This document shows positions 10,816 to 21,508 of a DNA stretch of 64,000 nt, piece after piece. Position numbers and translations under genes: made by a program. This DNA comes from Symbiodinium kawagutii (taxonomy: Eukaryota; Sar; Dinophyceae; Suessiales; Symbiodiniaceae). The stretch covers positions 31,426 through 95,425 of the forward strand of contig VSDK01001314.1 in assembly GCA_009767595.1 (NCBI GenBank), written 5' to 3'. Position 1 is the first letter of the stretch. Every line of letters starts with the position of its first letter. The notes under the pieces were generated by a model that had not been told where the DNA came from, did no database searches, and worked only from the letters and a program-made list of their open reading frames with translations.

Positions 10816-11205
10816 AATAGGTAAACCTCAAAAAAAGGTTGGTTTATTGCCTTAAGTGGTTGATGTCCGTTAGTAGAAGGGTTGATAACTGGGGGTATCC
10901 ATATACATTAGCCTTCGTTTCGTGGAAGGTCACAGATGTTCTCCAAACGCAGAGGGTTAACATCTGTGAATTTGTCCTTGAAAGAGCGTCCTACGTTGGA
11001 ATTGGGAATTTGGTGAAAGGTTTTTGCTTCATAGCAGGCCGTGAGCCGGTCCTGCAAAAGTGTGATGGCTAAAAATCAGGAAACATTGTACTCAACCATT
11101 GTCAGATTACTGTAGAGACCATAGTCATCCACAATCCCATCTCTGATTGGTGATTTCATTTTTTCCTTATTGGTGGTTTCATGATTCTCAGCATGTTGGG
11201 AAGTT
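10816..11205. other. No recognisable gene
   Basis: An open + strand frame runs from 10839 to 11072 but has no domain. The rest is plain sequence. Confidence 0.45.
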
Positions 11206-11646
11206 TTGTTGACAAGACCTTTGGTTGGGGTCAAACCCAACCACGACTATCCATTTCAAGTTGACAACTACCGGCTGCGACAAAATATGAATCCGAATGG
11301 CACATTGGGTATTGCAGCTGGTGATGGTGCCACGGACATCAGGACGTTGAACATGGGGTTGTTGCAGAGTCCCACGATTCCAGTGGGTTTGTTCCTATCC
11401 TCGAGTCACCCATGCATAGCAATGGCTACATGTATTTATCAAACTGTATTGGCAGTTGGTCTGTCCTTTGTTTTTTGGATGTTGAACTGCATCCGTACCT
11501 TTCATGGTGGACTCATTTTTGGACTCAACCCCTGTGGACCTTCCCAAAACAAGGACCGGTTCTTCGTTTTGACAGGGACGGGTTCTCACCAGGGATTGTT
11601 GTTATCAGCATCCATCCCTTGGAGGGTCAGTGGGATCGCTAGTTGA
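11206..11646 (+). CDS. Candidate ORF, unknown, possible membrane segment
   Basis: A 146-codon frame without ATG at its start. The segment VDNYRLRQNMNPNGTLGIAA and following residues to about 60 look like protein. A hydrophobic stretch follows (VLAVGLSFVFWMLN). No family is recognised. An overlapping + strand frame is also open, so only part of this is likely to be exon. Confidence 0.3.
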   Translation: MLTRPLVGVKPNHDYPFQVDNYRLRQNMNPNGTLGIAAGDGATDIRTLNMGLLQSPTIPVGLFLSSSHPCIAMATCIYQTVLAVGLSFVFWMLNCIRTFHGGLIFGLNPCGPSQNKDRFFVLTGTGSHQGLLLSASIPWRVSGIAS

Positions 11647-11807
11647 TTTACTAGAGTTTTTCAGAGGGGTTGAAACCAACAAAAAGTGATCAGCCCATCA
11701 TCAGCCAAACTATCAATGAACCACCCACTAGCCACTAGTTGACCATAATCAAAGTATGTTTAACACATTTGAACAACATCATTAGCATGTTTTTCCTTGG
11801 TAAAACT
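11647..11807. repeat. Partial MITE family B relic and flank
   Basis: 11658-11690 resembles the family B right end (TTTTTCAGAGGGGTTGAAAC). The left half is not recognisable. Confidence 0.4.
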
Positions 11808-11910
11808 GGGGATTTCTTAACATAGGGGCCCCAAAAGATAATTGGTTTGTTATTAAACATGATTGCAAAAGGATGACTTGAGGGGTCCCCTGTTTTAAGA
11901 AACCACCAAC
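11808..11910 (+). repeat. MITE family A copy
   Basis: GATTTCTTAACATAGGGGCC at the left and GGGGTCCCCTGTTTTAAGAA plus ACCACCA at the right enclose the usual AATTGGTTTGTTATTA core. Confidence 0.82.
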
Positions 11911-12049
11911 TAAGTAGCCACAAGTTCACCACCCGTAACAATCCATAGGTTTGGTCAGCCGCCCTGAGATCAAGCTCCAGCCAACAGCACACTGCGGGAC
12001 GTGGCACCTGCATTGGCCACTGGGGTGAAGGGCCTGTTTTAGGGTGGTG

Positions 12050-12660
12050 AAGGGAGGATGGGGAACGGTTAAAGAAAGATAGGGGTTGGCAATGGTTGAT
12101 AATGGTTAATAATGGTTAATAGTGGTTCGGTTGGTGATGATGAAGGGATAGTGGTTAATAGTGGTTGGTAATCTTAATGGCTATGGGTCAAAATTGATCA
12201 ACCAACAGTGAGGGATAAGCAGCAACAAATTCATAGGGAAAATATTGGTGAATAGTAGGGCAATCAGGGGACGGGATTTCGACCCATAGCCAAATTGGTT
12301 AAGACTGTTGACATTTGTTGATAGCTGATAGTGGTTGATTCTTTGATAATGGTTTTTGATCACTCATTGGTTGATAGTGGTTCGTAGTTGATTCAGAATG
12401 GTTGATAATTGGGTAATAGCGGTTGATCGTTGATAGTGGCTGATATCAATTGGGTAAGGGCGGGCAATCGTGGTTGGTCATGTTTTGTTCATGGTTTGCA
12501 ATGGATGATTGATGGTTGATAATGATTTTAGCTGGTTAACATTGCTTGTATTTGACGGCTGGTAAATGTTGGATGATGGCTAACTAATAGTCAATAGTAA
12601 TTGAAACTGCAATGGGTGATGGTTGATTATTGATTGATTGGTCGATGGTTGGTACCAATT
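12050..12660. repeat. Degenerate TGGTTGATA/TGGTTAATA repeat field
   Basis: Hundreds of bases are built from variants of a 9-11 bp word (ATGGTTGATA, GTGGTTAATA) without strict periodicity. A family C MITE is embedded at 12178-12293. No gene is present. Confidence 0.7.
12178..12293 (+). repeat. MITE family C copy
   Basis: Termini TGGCTATGGGTCAA and TTCGACCCATAGCCA form inverted repeats. The interior has ATCAACCAAC and a GGAAAAT block, as in the copies near 31.4, 35.1 and 38.7 kb. Confidence 0.85.
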
Positions 12661-13043
12661 TTTATTTGGGCATATGGATGTTGTTCATGTTCTTGCTTGT
12701 GAGTAACTTCTCCCATTTCTTGCAACGCCCTCCCGCAAGGATGAACCACAAATTGCAAAAGTGGCTATGGGATCAAACTGAAGCCTGTGCCTGTGGGAAA
12801 AGACAGAGGTTCAACTAAAGGGAAAAAATGACTCCCAGAAATGATGGGTCATTCTTCGGCATGCGTGGTGATACCACCATTTGTGGATACATGATGCTCA
12901 GGAATATAGTCAACAACCTGTGTGCTTTTGATCTTTACTTCCCATTCTCAGCGTATCAGCTAGATTGCAAACATAATTCACCCCAGAAGCAATGCAATAT
13001 GCATGTCCAGTTTCATGAACTTTCCATGGTTATGTACAGGTAA
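12661..13043. other. No firm gene
   Basis: Two short + strand frames (12630-12818 and 12828-13043) are open but have no recognised domain. The 12.73-12.81 kb part (RMNHKLQKWLWDQTEACACG) is mildly protein-like. Confidence 0.35.
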
Positions 13044-13202
13044 TCCCTGTCAAACAATACGGAGTACAAAATATCCAAGTGGCTGAATCGATGCGTAGAC
13101 CCGTTGCTCCTTTTGCGGCGGAAGTATCACAACACGACAACTGATAACAAAGATGTTTGTGCCTGTGCCACATCCCCGGCTGATCGAAGGTGGTCCACGC
13201 AG
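13044..13202 (+). CDS. Candidate exon with strong donor, unknown
   Basis: A 53-codon frame runs from after a TAA to CGCAG followed by GTAAGA, a near-consensus donor. It includes EYKISKWLNRCVDPLLLLRR and ends ADRRWSTQ. The ISKWLNRCVDPLL stretch recalls a segment of some reverse transcriptases, but that is too weak to call. A second frame, following an acceptor-like TATGTACAG, is also open. Confidence 0.35.
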
Positions 13203-13840
13203 GTAAGAACTGATTACTAGAATAAACTAGAAACATGCAGTTCACAACCGTTGTTTCTGCACATGATACATTCTTGATCATTCTTGTATATTGAAAAATA
13301 TTGAAAACACTTGCTTGATTCAGAATGTTCCATTCGTAGAAGGGTAGAGTTTGTGATCGACCTTTCAAATCACAAGAAGTAAAAAAGGACGAATGATACT
13401 TCCATTACTATGTATAGACATTTGCCATTCGATGAGTCCTCAGCTGTGAACTGACTTACCTTTCTTAGCTGAGGCCAAGTTCTTTCCAGGTGGTTCTGTC
13501 CGTTTGATCGATGAATCTGGGAAGATCCTCCACAGCAGCTTAGCTCTAAATGGATGTGGTGGAGTCCCTGTATGATTTTCGTGATGGTGTGTATCCATGA
13601 AGGGTGTTTAAGTATTTATGGATGCACCCCTAGGATACAACTCGAAGCCAGCTGGTGAAAACAGCTAATTACCCTGTTGGAGTTATGGATAACCCCAAAT
13701 GGCACCAAGGATTGACACAATTGTGACGGGAGATCCACTGTGATAAACCCTGTTTGCATAGGCGATGTATGATTGCCGATCTCGTGCTTTGCGTGCAGGT
13801 ATATAAATGTTATTGTATTGTATTCTATTAACCAATCATT
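13203..13840. other. Intron-like DNA
   Basis: AT-rich DNA downstream of the donor at 13203. No further exon or repeat is recognised. Confidence 0.45.
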
Positions 13841-13946
13841 TGGCGGTTTCTCAAAATCGGGGACCCCAAAATGGTGGGTTTTTTCTATAAATGGTTCATA
13901 AAGTGGATGAGTTGGGGGTACCCCCATTTTGTGAAACCATCACATG
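13841..13946 (+). repeat. MITE family A copy
   Basis: TGGCGGTTTCTCAAAATCGG at the left and GGGGGTACCCCCATTTTGTG plus AAACCATCA at the right. Confidence 0.88.
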
Positions 13947-14021
13947 CATGGTTTATAATCATTCTATTGACTCAATCTACAGTCATCAACACTTTGTTGA
14001 TTTTTGTGCTCACCATTACAA

Positions 14022-14113
14022 ACCCAGATGCTCCATGTATAGTATGTTTAGCTACATTTACCTATAAAACAGCCCAAATGTAGGTAGATATGCCATACAT
14101 GGAGGATCTGGGA
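14022..14113 (+). repeat. MITE family E copy 1
   Basis: A 92-bp element with about 19-bp inverted ends (ACCCAGATGCTCCATGTAT at the left, ATACATGGAGGATCTGGG at the right) and an inner inverted pair around AAACAGCCC. It differs from the copy at 45814-45905 at about seven positions. Confidence 0.92.
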
Positions 14114-15903
14114 GATTATTGCTGTCGCTTAACCATTGCCTCACCATGGACAGAAAGCCAACCAATTGTTTGGATCGACAGGTCCTGAGCCATGACCATT
14201 TCAAGCACCTGATTGTGACCACTATCTGAACTGATTCTGCCGTTTCTAGTGCTAAATCAGCGGCCACCATGCGATCTAGATAAAGTAAATGGATGAGGAA
14301 CCACTGAATAAGTCCAGGAGATGTACAGAATGTTGTATATCTAGCTACAGATCCATAGCTGTGTGAATGGCGGAGGGTTGACCGGTTTTGGCAGTGATTG
14401 TGCGTTGATTATTCCATGTTTGAGCAACCTTGACTAACCATTGTGATCCGCCAGTGTTCCTGTTTCCCCGATCGCCTTTTACTTTCCCTTCCAACACGGT
14501 GGTTCACTAGGGTATGGATGTCCCTGACAAATGATAGTCTTAACGAGTCTTAACCCCTACTATTTCGTGGACGATTGGGATGGCAATACAACATCCATTC
14601 CTCCAGCTCATAGAATCTGTCGCTACGGCGCTTTTCACCGTTGTTTGAACCAGCTTTTGAGGAAAAGAAATCTGAATCCAATCCATTGATGGTCAGCTGT
14701 TGATTTTCAGCCACTAATGTCAACCCCGGATTCATAAACCCTAAGTTGATTAATTGGGGAGGATTCCCATTTCAATGGGAAACTACGGCTTTTGGGGGGA
14801 TACCCCCTATGATCATCATTATCAATTTTAGGTATGTATATAAGCATTGGCCATCTCAGCCTGGCGATAGCTTCCAAGCCAAGGTAATGACTCCATTCCT
14901 GAGAAAGGTGTCTTGCAGGCGGCCTCTGAGGTAGCCGTTGGTGAACGCAGCCATGGCTTTCGCTGGGTCAAGGAGTCAAGGAACCCACCATCCCAACAGC
15001 CATGGCTAGTACTCAAGAGTTGAACTAATTTAGCAATTGATGAGATGTGGATCAGGGGTAGTAAGGGTATTGACCAGAAGCCACATCATTGAAGAGCAAC
15101 GATTAGCGGTATGATAAGCTGGGAATCTCAACAACATTTTTTTGAATATGACATGATATGACCAAGAGACTTCGGCATATTGGTTTTGCGTTGATAATAA
15201 AGATTAATAAAGATTATATCTAGCTTGTTGGGTGGGTTGGCGAACCAAAAAGTCAGGGACCACCTTGAAGGCGCTCTTGCTGGTTGAAGAGACATGGGCA
15301 CCTGAAGGAAACAAGTTGTTGAAGTAGGAAAGTCATGCACCAGTGAAACGCATGTTGGGAAACGCAGCATCTGAGGGCGTGTGAAAGAAATCTATGGAAA
15401 CCACTCCATGAACTGGAGATAATAATCCAAACCAATCAGAACTGCACTGGGGAGGCAATGATGCTCAGGGCCCGGGATCTATAAGGGGACGACAATGGAG
15501 CGCTGATGGTTCACTGGGGCTGGCAGCAGTCGCGGTTTGATCCAAAGTCATTTGCAGAACTTCAGAGCAGTAAGGGATCCAACAATGACGATGGCTGAGG
15601 ATAGCCCCAGATGATGGTTTCTCAATGCTGGATTTATTACTATTTTGACCATCGAAAAAACTGGATGGCATTTATTAACCATCGAATAGGAATAAATCCA
15701 GTTTCTCAAAATGGGGGCCGCGCAGAATGCTGGATGATTAATAAACTGGTTGATGATTGGCCTAAGCCTATGATATTACTTGAGTACTATTTTAAACTAA
15801 AAATATTGCTGATGATTTCTTATTATTCGATGGTGAAAATCAACTGGATGATTGGCCTGGAGGTACCCCAAACTGCAAACTGGGTACCCCTACCCTGTAA
15901 CTG
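14114..15903. other. Gene-poor DNA
   Basis: Short frames on both strands (for example 14058-14270 minus, 15128-15370 minus and 15465-15671 minus) lack domains and splice support. A damaged family A relic lies around 15694-15900 (TTTCTCAAAATGGGGG at the left, GGTACCCC words at the right). Confidence 0.4.
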
Positions 15904-16007
15904 CCTGTTGGTTTCAAACTCAGTTTGCTTATTTTCCCTAGTACTTATTAACAATTGGTTGGTTGACAAACATATTTTTTCATAGGTGTGGTTCAACCAC
16001 CAACCAG
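15904..16007 (+). repeat. MITE family B copy, introner-like
   Basis: The left end CCTGTTGGTTTCAAAC and right end TTCAACCACCAACCAG form inverted repeats. A GT at 15907 and an AG at 16006-16007 would make a 101-nt intron. The open frame at the right begins immediately after the AG. An upstream frame can be joined to it in phase, but that upstream sequence is itself repeat-like. Confidence 0.8.
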
Positions 16008-16198
16008 ATAAGCTTGATCAACTGGATGCTATCCCTGATGCTCGGTGGATCTGGACATCCCCAGACATCGCGAAACGTGATGCCGCGGCCAGGTGCAAGT
16101 CATGGGCATTCCTCCTGGGGCTTGGGCCTCGTTGTATTTCGGTGCCTTGCACAGCAGCAGCTGGGATTGTTCTTTTTGGGGAAGGATTTGATGCTTAG
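16008..16198 (+). CDS. Candidate terminal exon after a family B element
   Basis: The open segment starts right after the CCAACCAG end of the MITE and runs to TAG 16196-16198. It reads KLDQLDAIPDARWIWTSPDI, then AKRDAAARCKSWAFLLGLG. Composition is GC-richer than the flanks. No family is recognised. Confidence 0.45.
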
Positions 16199-16341
16199 TG
16201 ATGGGGATTAGTAGGCAAAAAGAATGATAAATAGAAGTTGTTTAGTTGGGTTATAATAAATTAAAGCCATTTATGATGGTTCATCATAGGGATTAAGAAT
16301 TAACGAGAATGGTGAAACAAGTATAGGTCGTTGGTGGTTTG

Positions 16342-16401
16342 GGAAATGATGATGGTTATCGTAGAACTGCTAAATGATGATGGTTATCGTAGAACTGCTA
16401 A
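16342..16401 (+). repeat. Tandem duplication of a 28-bp unit
   Basis: AATGATGATGGTTATCGTAG plus AACTGCTA occurs twice in direct succession, without mismatches. Confidence 0.93.
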
Positions 16402-16458
16402 AAAGTCCTTACTACCAAGCTTGCTGAGACCAGACCAAATATTGAAACAATAAGATCA

Positions 16459-16592
16459 GTGGAAACAGTTTGCTTTGTGTTTCTGGTGGTGGGGTGTGGG
16501 GTGCGATGTTACCGTTGTCTTGCACTTGCAAACGACGCAAAAGATGTTGTTGCTAGGTCGGGGCATCGGGTGGGGTGGGAAGTAACGGGCTG
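16459..16592 (+). CDS. Candidate exon ending at a family B left terminus
   Basis: The open frame includes CYRCLALANDAKDVVARSGH and ends GWEVTG at GGCTG followed by GTGGTTTGAAAC, a family B left end providing a GT donor. No family is recognised. Confidence 0.3.
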
Positions 16593-16640
16593 GTGGTTTG
16601 AAACACATTTTGTATTTCCCCAATATCCTGATCAACCCTT
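16590..16640 (+). repeat. Partial MITE family B (left half)
   Basis: CTGGTGGTTTGAAACACATT followed by a degenerate interior. The right terminus is missing. Confidence 0.55.
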
Positions 16641-16790
16641 GTGAATGGTCATATGGCTGTATACATCCCTATGATGGTTATGGTTTGTTGGTTATCATAA
16701 TCACCAATATACTATATATATAATATACTATTAATGGTTATACTATTGATATCACAATATACTACCATCAACGTTCCCCACGTTTTTCAG

Positions 16791-16967
16791 CGGCGCTTCC
16801 CAGGCGCCTTGGAAGGTTTCGACGAGACCGCGCTGCGTCTTGCGCTGGAAGCCGTGTGGCCTGGAGACTTCCAGGGGGAGCTGCGGCATGAGTCGGATGA
16901 GAGCGCCTGCGTTGCACGCCGTGAAGCACTCGGGACCCAAGGGAGTTGGGTGGTGGTGGTGGCTTAA
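16791..16967 (+). CDS. GC-rich candidate exon with clear acceptor
   Basis: The acceptor CCCCACGTTTTTCAG is followed at once by a 59-codon frame: RRFPGALEGFDETALRLALE, then AVWPGDFQGELRHESDESAC, to TAA 16965-16967. Several GTGGTG sites near 16950 could serve as donor. It is strongly GC-rich against an AT-rich background and has amphipathic-helix character, but no family is recognised. It is among the best exon candidates in the window. Confidence 0.5.
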   Translation, partial: RRFPGALEGFDETALRLALEAVWPGDFQGELRHESDESACVARREALGTQGSWVVVVA

Positions 16968-18186
16968 TGATGGTGAAGGGTGGTAGAAATGCTGGGAAAA
17001 ATGCCGAAAAATGGTGGTTGATGGTGGTTAGAAGGATAGATATGGGTAGTTTATTAGTGGTTCTGGTGGTTAGTTGATGGTTAATTGTTGGCGAAGTGAT
17101 GGTTGATGATGATCAATGATTAGTTCATGATGGGTTAAAGATAGCTACTGGCTACATTAAGGAATGATAGATATTTGGCTCAGTACCAACTGTAATTAGT
17201 GAACCACACCGCGCAAGGCAACTGATTGACTACTTTCCACAAGTATTCTCATTAACCAATGAACTAATTGTTGATCAAATTATCACCAATCATTGAAGAT
17301 GGATACAGTTATGAAATGAACAGCTTTTAGTTTTTTATGTGATGCAGGCTTCGTACACATTCTTCAGATACGAACCACCACTCGGGACTCCAGTACTTTG
17401 ATCCGAATCCGAATCCAACAATCATTTTACTCCAGCATCGACAAAATTTGTGCCATCCTCACTGACATGCAAGTCCCTGGCAGTCTGTCGAAACCTGAAT
17501 TCCATCTTGCACAGAAAAGTCTTCGTTAAGATGTTTTACCTACCTCTCACTTGCGGGATAACTGGTATTCACCATCATTTGTGTAGGTATTGAACATTTG
17601 CGCCCATGCAGGTGAAATGTCGCTATTCACCAATATCTGGAGGTATTCACCATCTGCATGTGTGTGCCAATTATGATATTCCTCAAGCTACGACAACCAT
17701 GTTGCGGAAATTGTTGAGCAACGCTAACTACAAGTTTTAGTCCGTTAGTCGATGTCAAGTCCATCGGGCCCATGGCCCGACATTAAAAAGCATTGAAGGT
17801 GTCAGTGATATTTTCTGGATGAATGACCGGTTACTATCTTTTTTGGCCAGCAACGGGAAGAATGGTTTTTTGAGTATCTTATGCCGAAGCAACAACGTTT
17901 TTCACTGCTCTTTTTCAGTATTTGAATCCTGGTGAATCACAGCCACGTAGCACTTTCCAAGCAAGAATGATTCTCGACAATTGTCCCCAATCAGCACTCG
18001 GTAGCGATTCTTAAGCATGCTTGAGCATCGTTAGCTACTATTGCCCGTACTTGACTATCCTTGATGCAATTTAGCCGTTGTCAAACAGTAGTGATTTGGT
18101 TGTGGATCAATGGGCACCCAGTACCCCTGGTGAATATCTCATAAATGAACTAGCCGAGTTCTTGGGATGTTCTATCAATTTGTTGG
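16968..18186. other. Gene-poor DNA with TGGTTGATG-type words
   Basis: 16968-17160 is part of the degenerate TGGTTGATA repeat class. The rest is plain AT-rich sequence with no open frame of note. Confidence 0.5.
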
Positions 18187-18423
18187 TTGGTCGATATGGA
18201 TCCATTCCCATTTAGGTTTGTCCAGAGCTGGTGTACACTGCAGAAACGGCTAGTTTCCCTTCGAGTAATGATTGTTATTGGATGGCTGGCTAGTCGGTTC
18301 CACCATTTGCGGGCAATTCCATTACTTGGATGGCTCTTCGAAGTGTTCACCAGCGGCCCCCAAGGTACAAGCGATCGTCCATGGTTCCTTGCTGTGTCGG
18401 CGGCAGCGGTGAACGATGAGTAG
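18187..18423 (+). CDS. Candidate ORF, unknown, hydrophobic stretch
   Basis: A 78-codon frame (first ATG at 18196). It contains a hydrophobic run RVMIVIGWLASRF and ends DRPWFLAVSAAAVNDE. A CCAAG/GTACAAG donor-like site lies within it at about 18365. The call is weak because no domain is recognised. Confidence 0.28.
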   Translation: MVDMDPFPFRFVQSWCTLQKRLVSLRVMIVIGWLASRFHHLRAIPLLGWLFEVFTSGPQGTSDRPWFLAVSAAAVNDE

Positions 18424-18434
18424 CAGATTCACCA

Positions 18435-18483
18435 ATATGTTTTCATGACAATCGTTTGAGGGATTGAAACCATCAAACCAGAT
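18435..18483 (+). repeat. Partial MITE family B (right half)
   Basis: GAGGGATTGAAACCATCAAA plus CCAG matches the family B right terminus. The left half is absent. Confidence 0.5.
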
Positions 18484-18700
18484 AGCGCTAACAACCATCG
18501 CCAGCTCTAACCATCTAAATATGCAGGTTTAACGAGACCTCCCAATAGTGGTTGATAACAGGTACTGTTGATTCCTGCTTATCGAGGATGTTCACCAGGG
18601 TACCAGGGGCTATTGACCCACTGCCAGATCGCTATGTCCTTATGGTATCCTACCGGGAACCATCTTTTTTTTCAAACAGGAAAAGATCCGCGTTTTCAAA

Positions 18701-18783
18701 TGGGTGGTGGTTTTTAACATTGTGTATTTGTCTTCAATCTTTGGGACAGCTGGTTGAATTTCCAGGGGTGAAGCCACCAAGCA
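18701..18783 (+). repeat. MITE family B copy, diverged
   Basis: GGTGGTGGTTTTTAACATTG at the left and GGGGTGAAGCCACCAAGCAG at the right, with a short interior. Confidence 0.6.
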
Positions 18784-18795
18784 GTTTTGCATAAG

Positions 18796-18890
18796 CCTAC
18801 CCTTCCAGTTACCTCAATAGGTAACCAGCTGGTTTCTACCATTGCTTTTTAGGGTTGGTTACCTACTGTAAAGGTAACTGGAAGGGTAGG
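18796..18890 (+). repeat. MITE family F: perfect 19-bp inverted repeat
   Basis: CCTACCCTTCCAGTTACCT at 18796-18814 is the exact reverse complement of 18872-18890. Inside it a second pair (TAGGTAACC / GGTTACCTA) adds a further stem. It is a single copy in this window. Confidence 0.92.
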
Positions 18891-19020
18891 GTAAACTAAC
18901 CGTTCATTTTTCGACAGAGAGCCAAAAAAGAGCTGACCGCTCAAGCGTCTCGCTGGGGTGTCCATGGTTTCCAGTTCATTTTGCCAACCATATTTGGTCT
19001 TTATCAATTATTATTCAAAA

Positions 19021-19142
19021 TAGGGGGGTTCTCAAAATAGAGAACCCCCAAAAATGGCTATAATGGCTGGTTTATTACAAACAATGATTGATGTAAAGGA
19101 TGATAATTGGGGGTACCCCAAACTGCCTTGAGAAATCACCTC
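19021..19142 (+). repeat. MITE family A copy
   Basis: GGGGGGTTCTCAAAATAGAG at the left and GGGGGTACCCCAAACTGCC plus TTGAGAAATCACC at the right. The right end is of the CTTGAGAAA subtype. Confidence 0.85.
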
Positions 19143-19228
19143 AAAATCCACGGGGATTTCTGAACGTAGCCGTCGCAACTTAAAGAGTTGAGCCTCCAGC
19201 ATAGCACCCAAGACTAGAAAGATGTGCC

Positions 19229-19356
19229 TTACAAGGTGGGCCCCCCAGTTATAATTTGGTTGATAAGGTCATTTAACTTTAGTTATATCTACCATAAATG
19301 GTAGTTACCCTAGTTATGATAAAGCAACTTATAGCTGATTAGGGGCCCACCTTGTA
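19229..19356 (+). repeat. MITE family D copy
   Basis: TACAAGGTGGGCCCCCCAGT at the left and GGGGCCCACCTTGTA at the right are inverted repeats. The interior holds AGTTATA and GGTAGTTACC words shared with the 45.5 kb copy. Confidence 0.92.
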
Positions 19357-19509
19357 TCGCCAGCGTTGGTACATCTTGGTATGCCGCACTCGCCAGTGGC
19401 ATCCTCCACAAGTGACAAGTGGTTTTGTCGCTTAGGCATCATTTCGGGCAAACTAGAGAAACCAAGTTGGTTCCAAGTGGTAGCCTGCTCCATTCTTTGC
19501 TTAAAGTAG
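19357..19509 (+). CDS. Candidate exon directly after a family D MITE
   Basis: From the MITE end a frame stays open for 50 codons to TAG 19507-19509. It reads ALVHLGMPHSPVASSTSDKW, then FCRLGIISGKLEKPSWFQVV. A CGCCAG acceptor-like site lies at 19357-19363. The antisense frame is also open. No family is recognised. Confidence 0.35.
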   Translation, partial: SPALVHLGMPHSPVASSTSDKWFCRLGIISGKLEKPSWFQVVACSILCLK

Positions 19510-20222
19510 TCTCGCTTAGCATCCACGAGCTACCAGCTGTCAACTTAGCAATTCTTTTGGGGCCAGGGCTACCATTGGCCATGGCTTGTAAATGAAACTG
19601 ACGTTTTGTAAACAACAAGGGTTTGCAAAAATCATGTGAGAGTCAAACTTAACTGGGCATCCGTATTTTTTGATCATGGATAATCATGATATTTTCTTTT
19701 GTGGTTTCAAACATTTTTCCTTAGTATTCGTAAATTGTTGGCTGGTTGACTGATATTCTTCATAGTGGTTGTTTAACCACCAGCCAGTTTAAACGTTGCA
19801 GGATGACACACAGATTGCGTCGTGATATTTTCTTAAAATGGGTGGAACAAAGAGCTGTTGCTGTGGCAAGCCACCAAATCCCTCATTGCCTCATTGAAGA
19901 TAGGGACGGCCTCTGAGTGAGAACATTACAACTTGTGAACCTTTGAAGGTCAGTTCAAGAAAACATGTGCGGGGTACCACCCATGCAAGCCTGGACCCCC
20001 CAATGTTTTGCATTTTTGTTCAAAGCTTCTGTTGGTTGGCAGAACATACTCAGTGGAATCAATTGAGTTCTTGGTAACAAAACATCAAGATCAGATTGAC
20101 ACCGATTGTTTGGATTATGAACAGAGCTCTGCACTCCAATCCATCCTTTGGTGATCCCAAAGTCATCAACCACCCCTGACTTTTATTTAGTCTATTTCCC
20201 ACGATTTGGGATCGTTGATTGA
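19510..20222. other. Gene-poor DNA with one family B MITE
   Basis: Apart from the MITE at 19698-19786 nothing is recognised. A 72-codon minus frame at 19955-20173 has no domain. Confidence 0.4.
19698..19786 (+). repeat. MITE family B copy
   Basis: TGTGGTTTCAAACATTTTTC at the left, GGCTGGTTGACTGATATT inside, and TTTAACCACCAGCCAG at the right. Confidence 0.82.
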
Positions 20223-20429
20223 CTTGCACAATCGGACGCAGCCACTAGGCAGACCCAGTTTCCAAGCGACAAGCTGAGGCGTCTCACGACGTTTGAGCTC
20301 CTCAGCCAAGAGGTTGTGAAATGTTGCGGTCCGTGGGCCGATTACTGGACTTTTGGACATTCGGCGTGCTCCTACGGATATTGGCACCGTGGCAGCCCAT
20401 GTTTTCATGCAGTGCTGGTATGGGAATGA
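20223..20429 (+). CDS. Candidate exon, strand uncertain
   Basis: The + strand frame between TGA 20220-20222 and TGA 20427-20429 reads FPSDKLRRLTTFELLSQEVV, then CCGPWADYWTFGHSACSYGY. The minus strand is also open (20187-20432) and includes FHNLLAEELKRRETPQLVAW. Both look protein-like, so I favour an exon here but cannot fix its strand. No domain is recognised. Confidence 0.33.
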   Translation, partial: LAQSDAATRQTQFPSDKLRRLTTFELLSQEVVKCCGPWADYWTFGHSACSYGYWHRGSPCFHAVLVWE

Positions 20430-20660
20430 CAAGCTACCTTATAGGGTGCACAACCATGGTTATATACCAGTTACTGAGCTTATGAATCCTGTAGCCACAG
20501 GAGTGACCACATCATAGCTACCTTACAAGCTACCATGGTTACATCCCAGTGATAACCTCAACAACTTGGCATTTTGCATGGCGAAGCGGGAAATCCATGA
20601 AGAGAAACGTGTTTGATCGGCCAGTGAGATGGGGCCATACCTAATTTGTTCAAAGACCTT
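20430..20660. other. Short direct repeats of GCTACCTTA
   Basis: AAGCTACCTTATAGGG and TAGCTACCTTACAAGC, each with a nearby CCATGGTTA, occur about 75 bp apart. No gene is present. Confidence 0.4.
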
Positions 20661-20766
20661 CTAGCTGGTTGGTGGTTTGATTGATATTGTGTATTGTCCC
20701 CAGTAATCATTAACAAATGGTTGGTTGACTAATATTGTTCAAAGGGGTTGAAACCACCAACCAGCC
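20661..20766 (+). repeat. MITE family B copy, first of a pair
   Basis: AGCTGGTTGGTGGTTTGATT at the left and GGTTGAAACCACCAACCAG at the right. It is followed within 15 bp by a second family B copy, and CCTAATTTGTTC lies upstream of both, suggesting a local tandem duplication. Confidence 0.9.
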
Positions 20767-20778
20767 TAATTTGTTCTT

Positions 20779-20880
20779 CACTGGTGGTTTGATTGACATG
20801 TTTTATGGTCCCTAGTAATGTTGAAGGATGTTTAAGGGTTGACTCATATTTTTCATAGCGGTCGAAACCACCGGCGAGCT
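20779..20880 (+). repeat. MITE family B copy, second of a pair
   Basis: CACTGGTGGTTTGATTGACA at the left and CGGTCGAAACCACCGGCGAG at the right. Confidence 0.82.
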
Positions 20881-21473
20881 AGCCATGGTGTTTACGGTCA
20901 TGACTATACTGATGGTTATATATGACTATATATTCTTCGATTAGCCATCGGTTGAAGATTATGATTGTCTATGATCAACCTTGACTGACCATTATTAGCG
21001 ACTGTAGGATTGTTGAGGCTGCTGTGGATGGGTTTTAATGGCTGCTTGATGGTACACTTTGCGCAACCGTCAACATTGGTGCCAGGGCACCCCGAAAATC
21101 AAAGAGTCAGCGACAATAATCAGCACCAACAACACCGACAAGGGCAGCAGCAGCAGCAACAACAACAACAACAACAACAAAAAACACATTGACACCATGA
21201 AGAACAACTTCACCAATAACAGCAACAACGATGACGACAACTGCACTAACAACAACACAACAACAGCAGCAACAACAAACACACAAATACAACCACAAGA
21301 TAGCATACGATAGCATACCGTAGCAGCGACATCACACCAACAACAATATCATCATCACAACAAGAACAATAACACACCAGGAATATCATCCAAGACAAAA
21401 ACACCAGCACTATAGCTACACACCGGCAAGATCATAACAGCAGGGGCATCGCACCAGCAACAACAACAACAGC

Positions 21474-21508
<35 letters not shown>

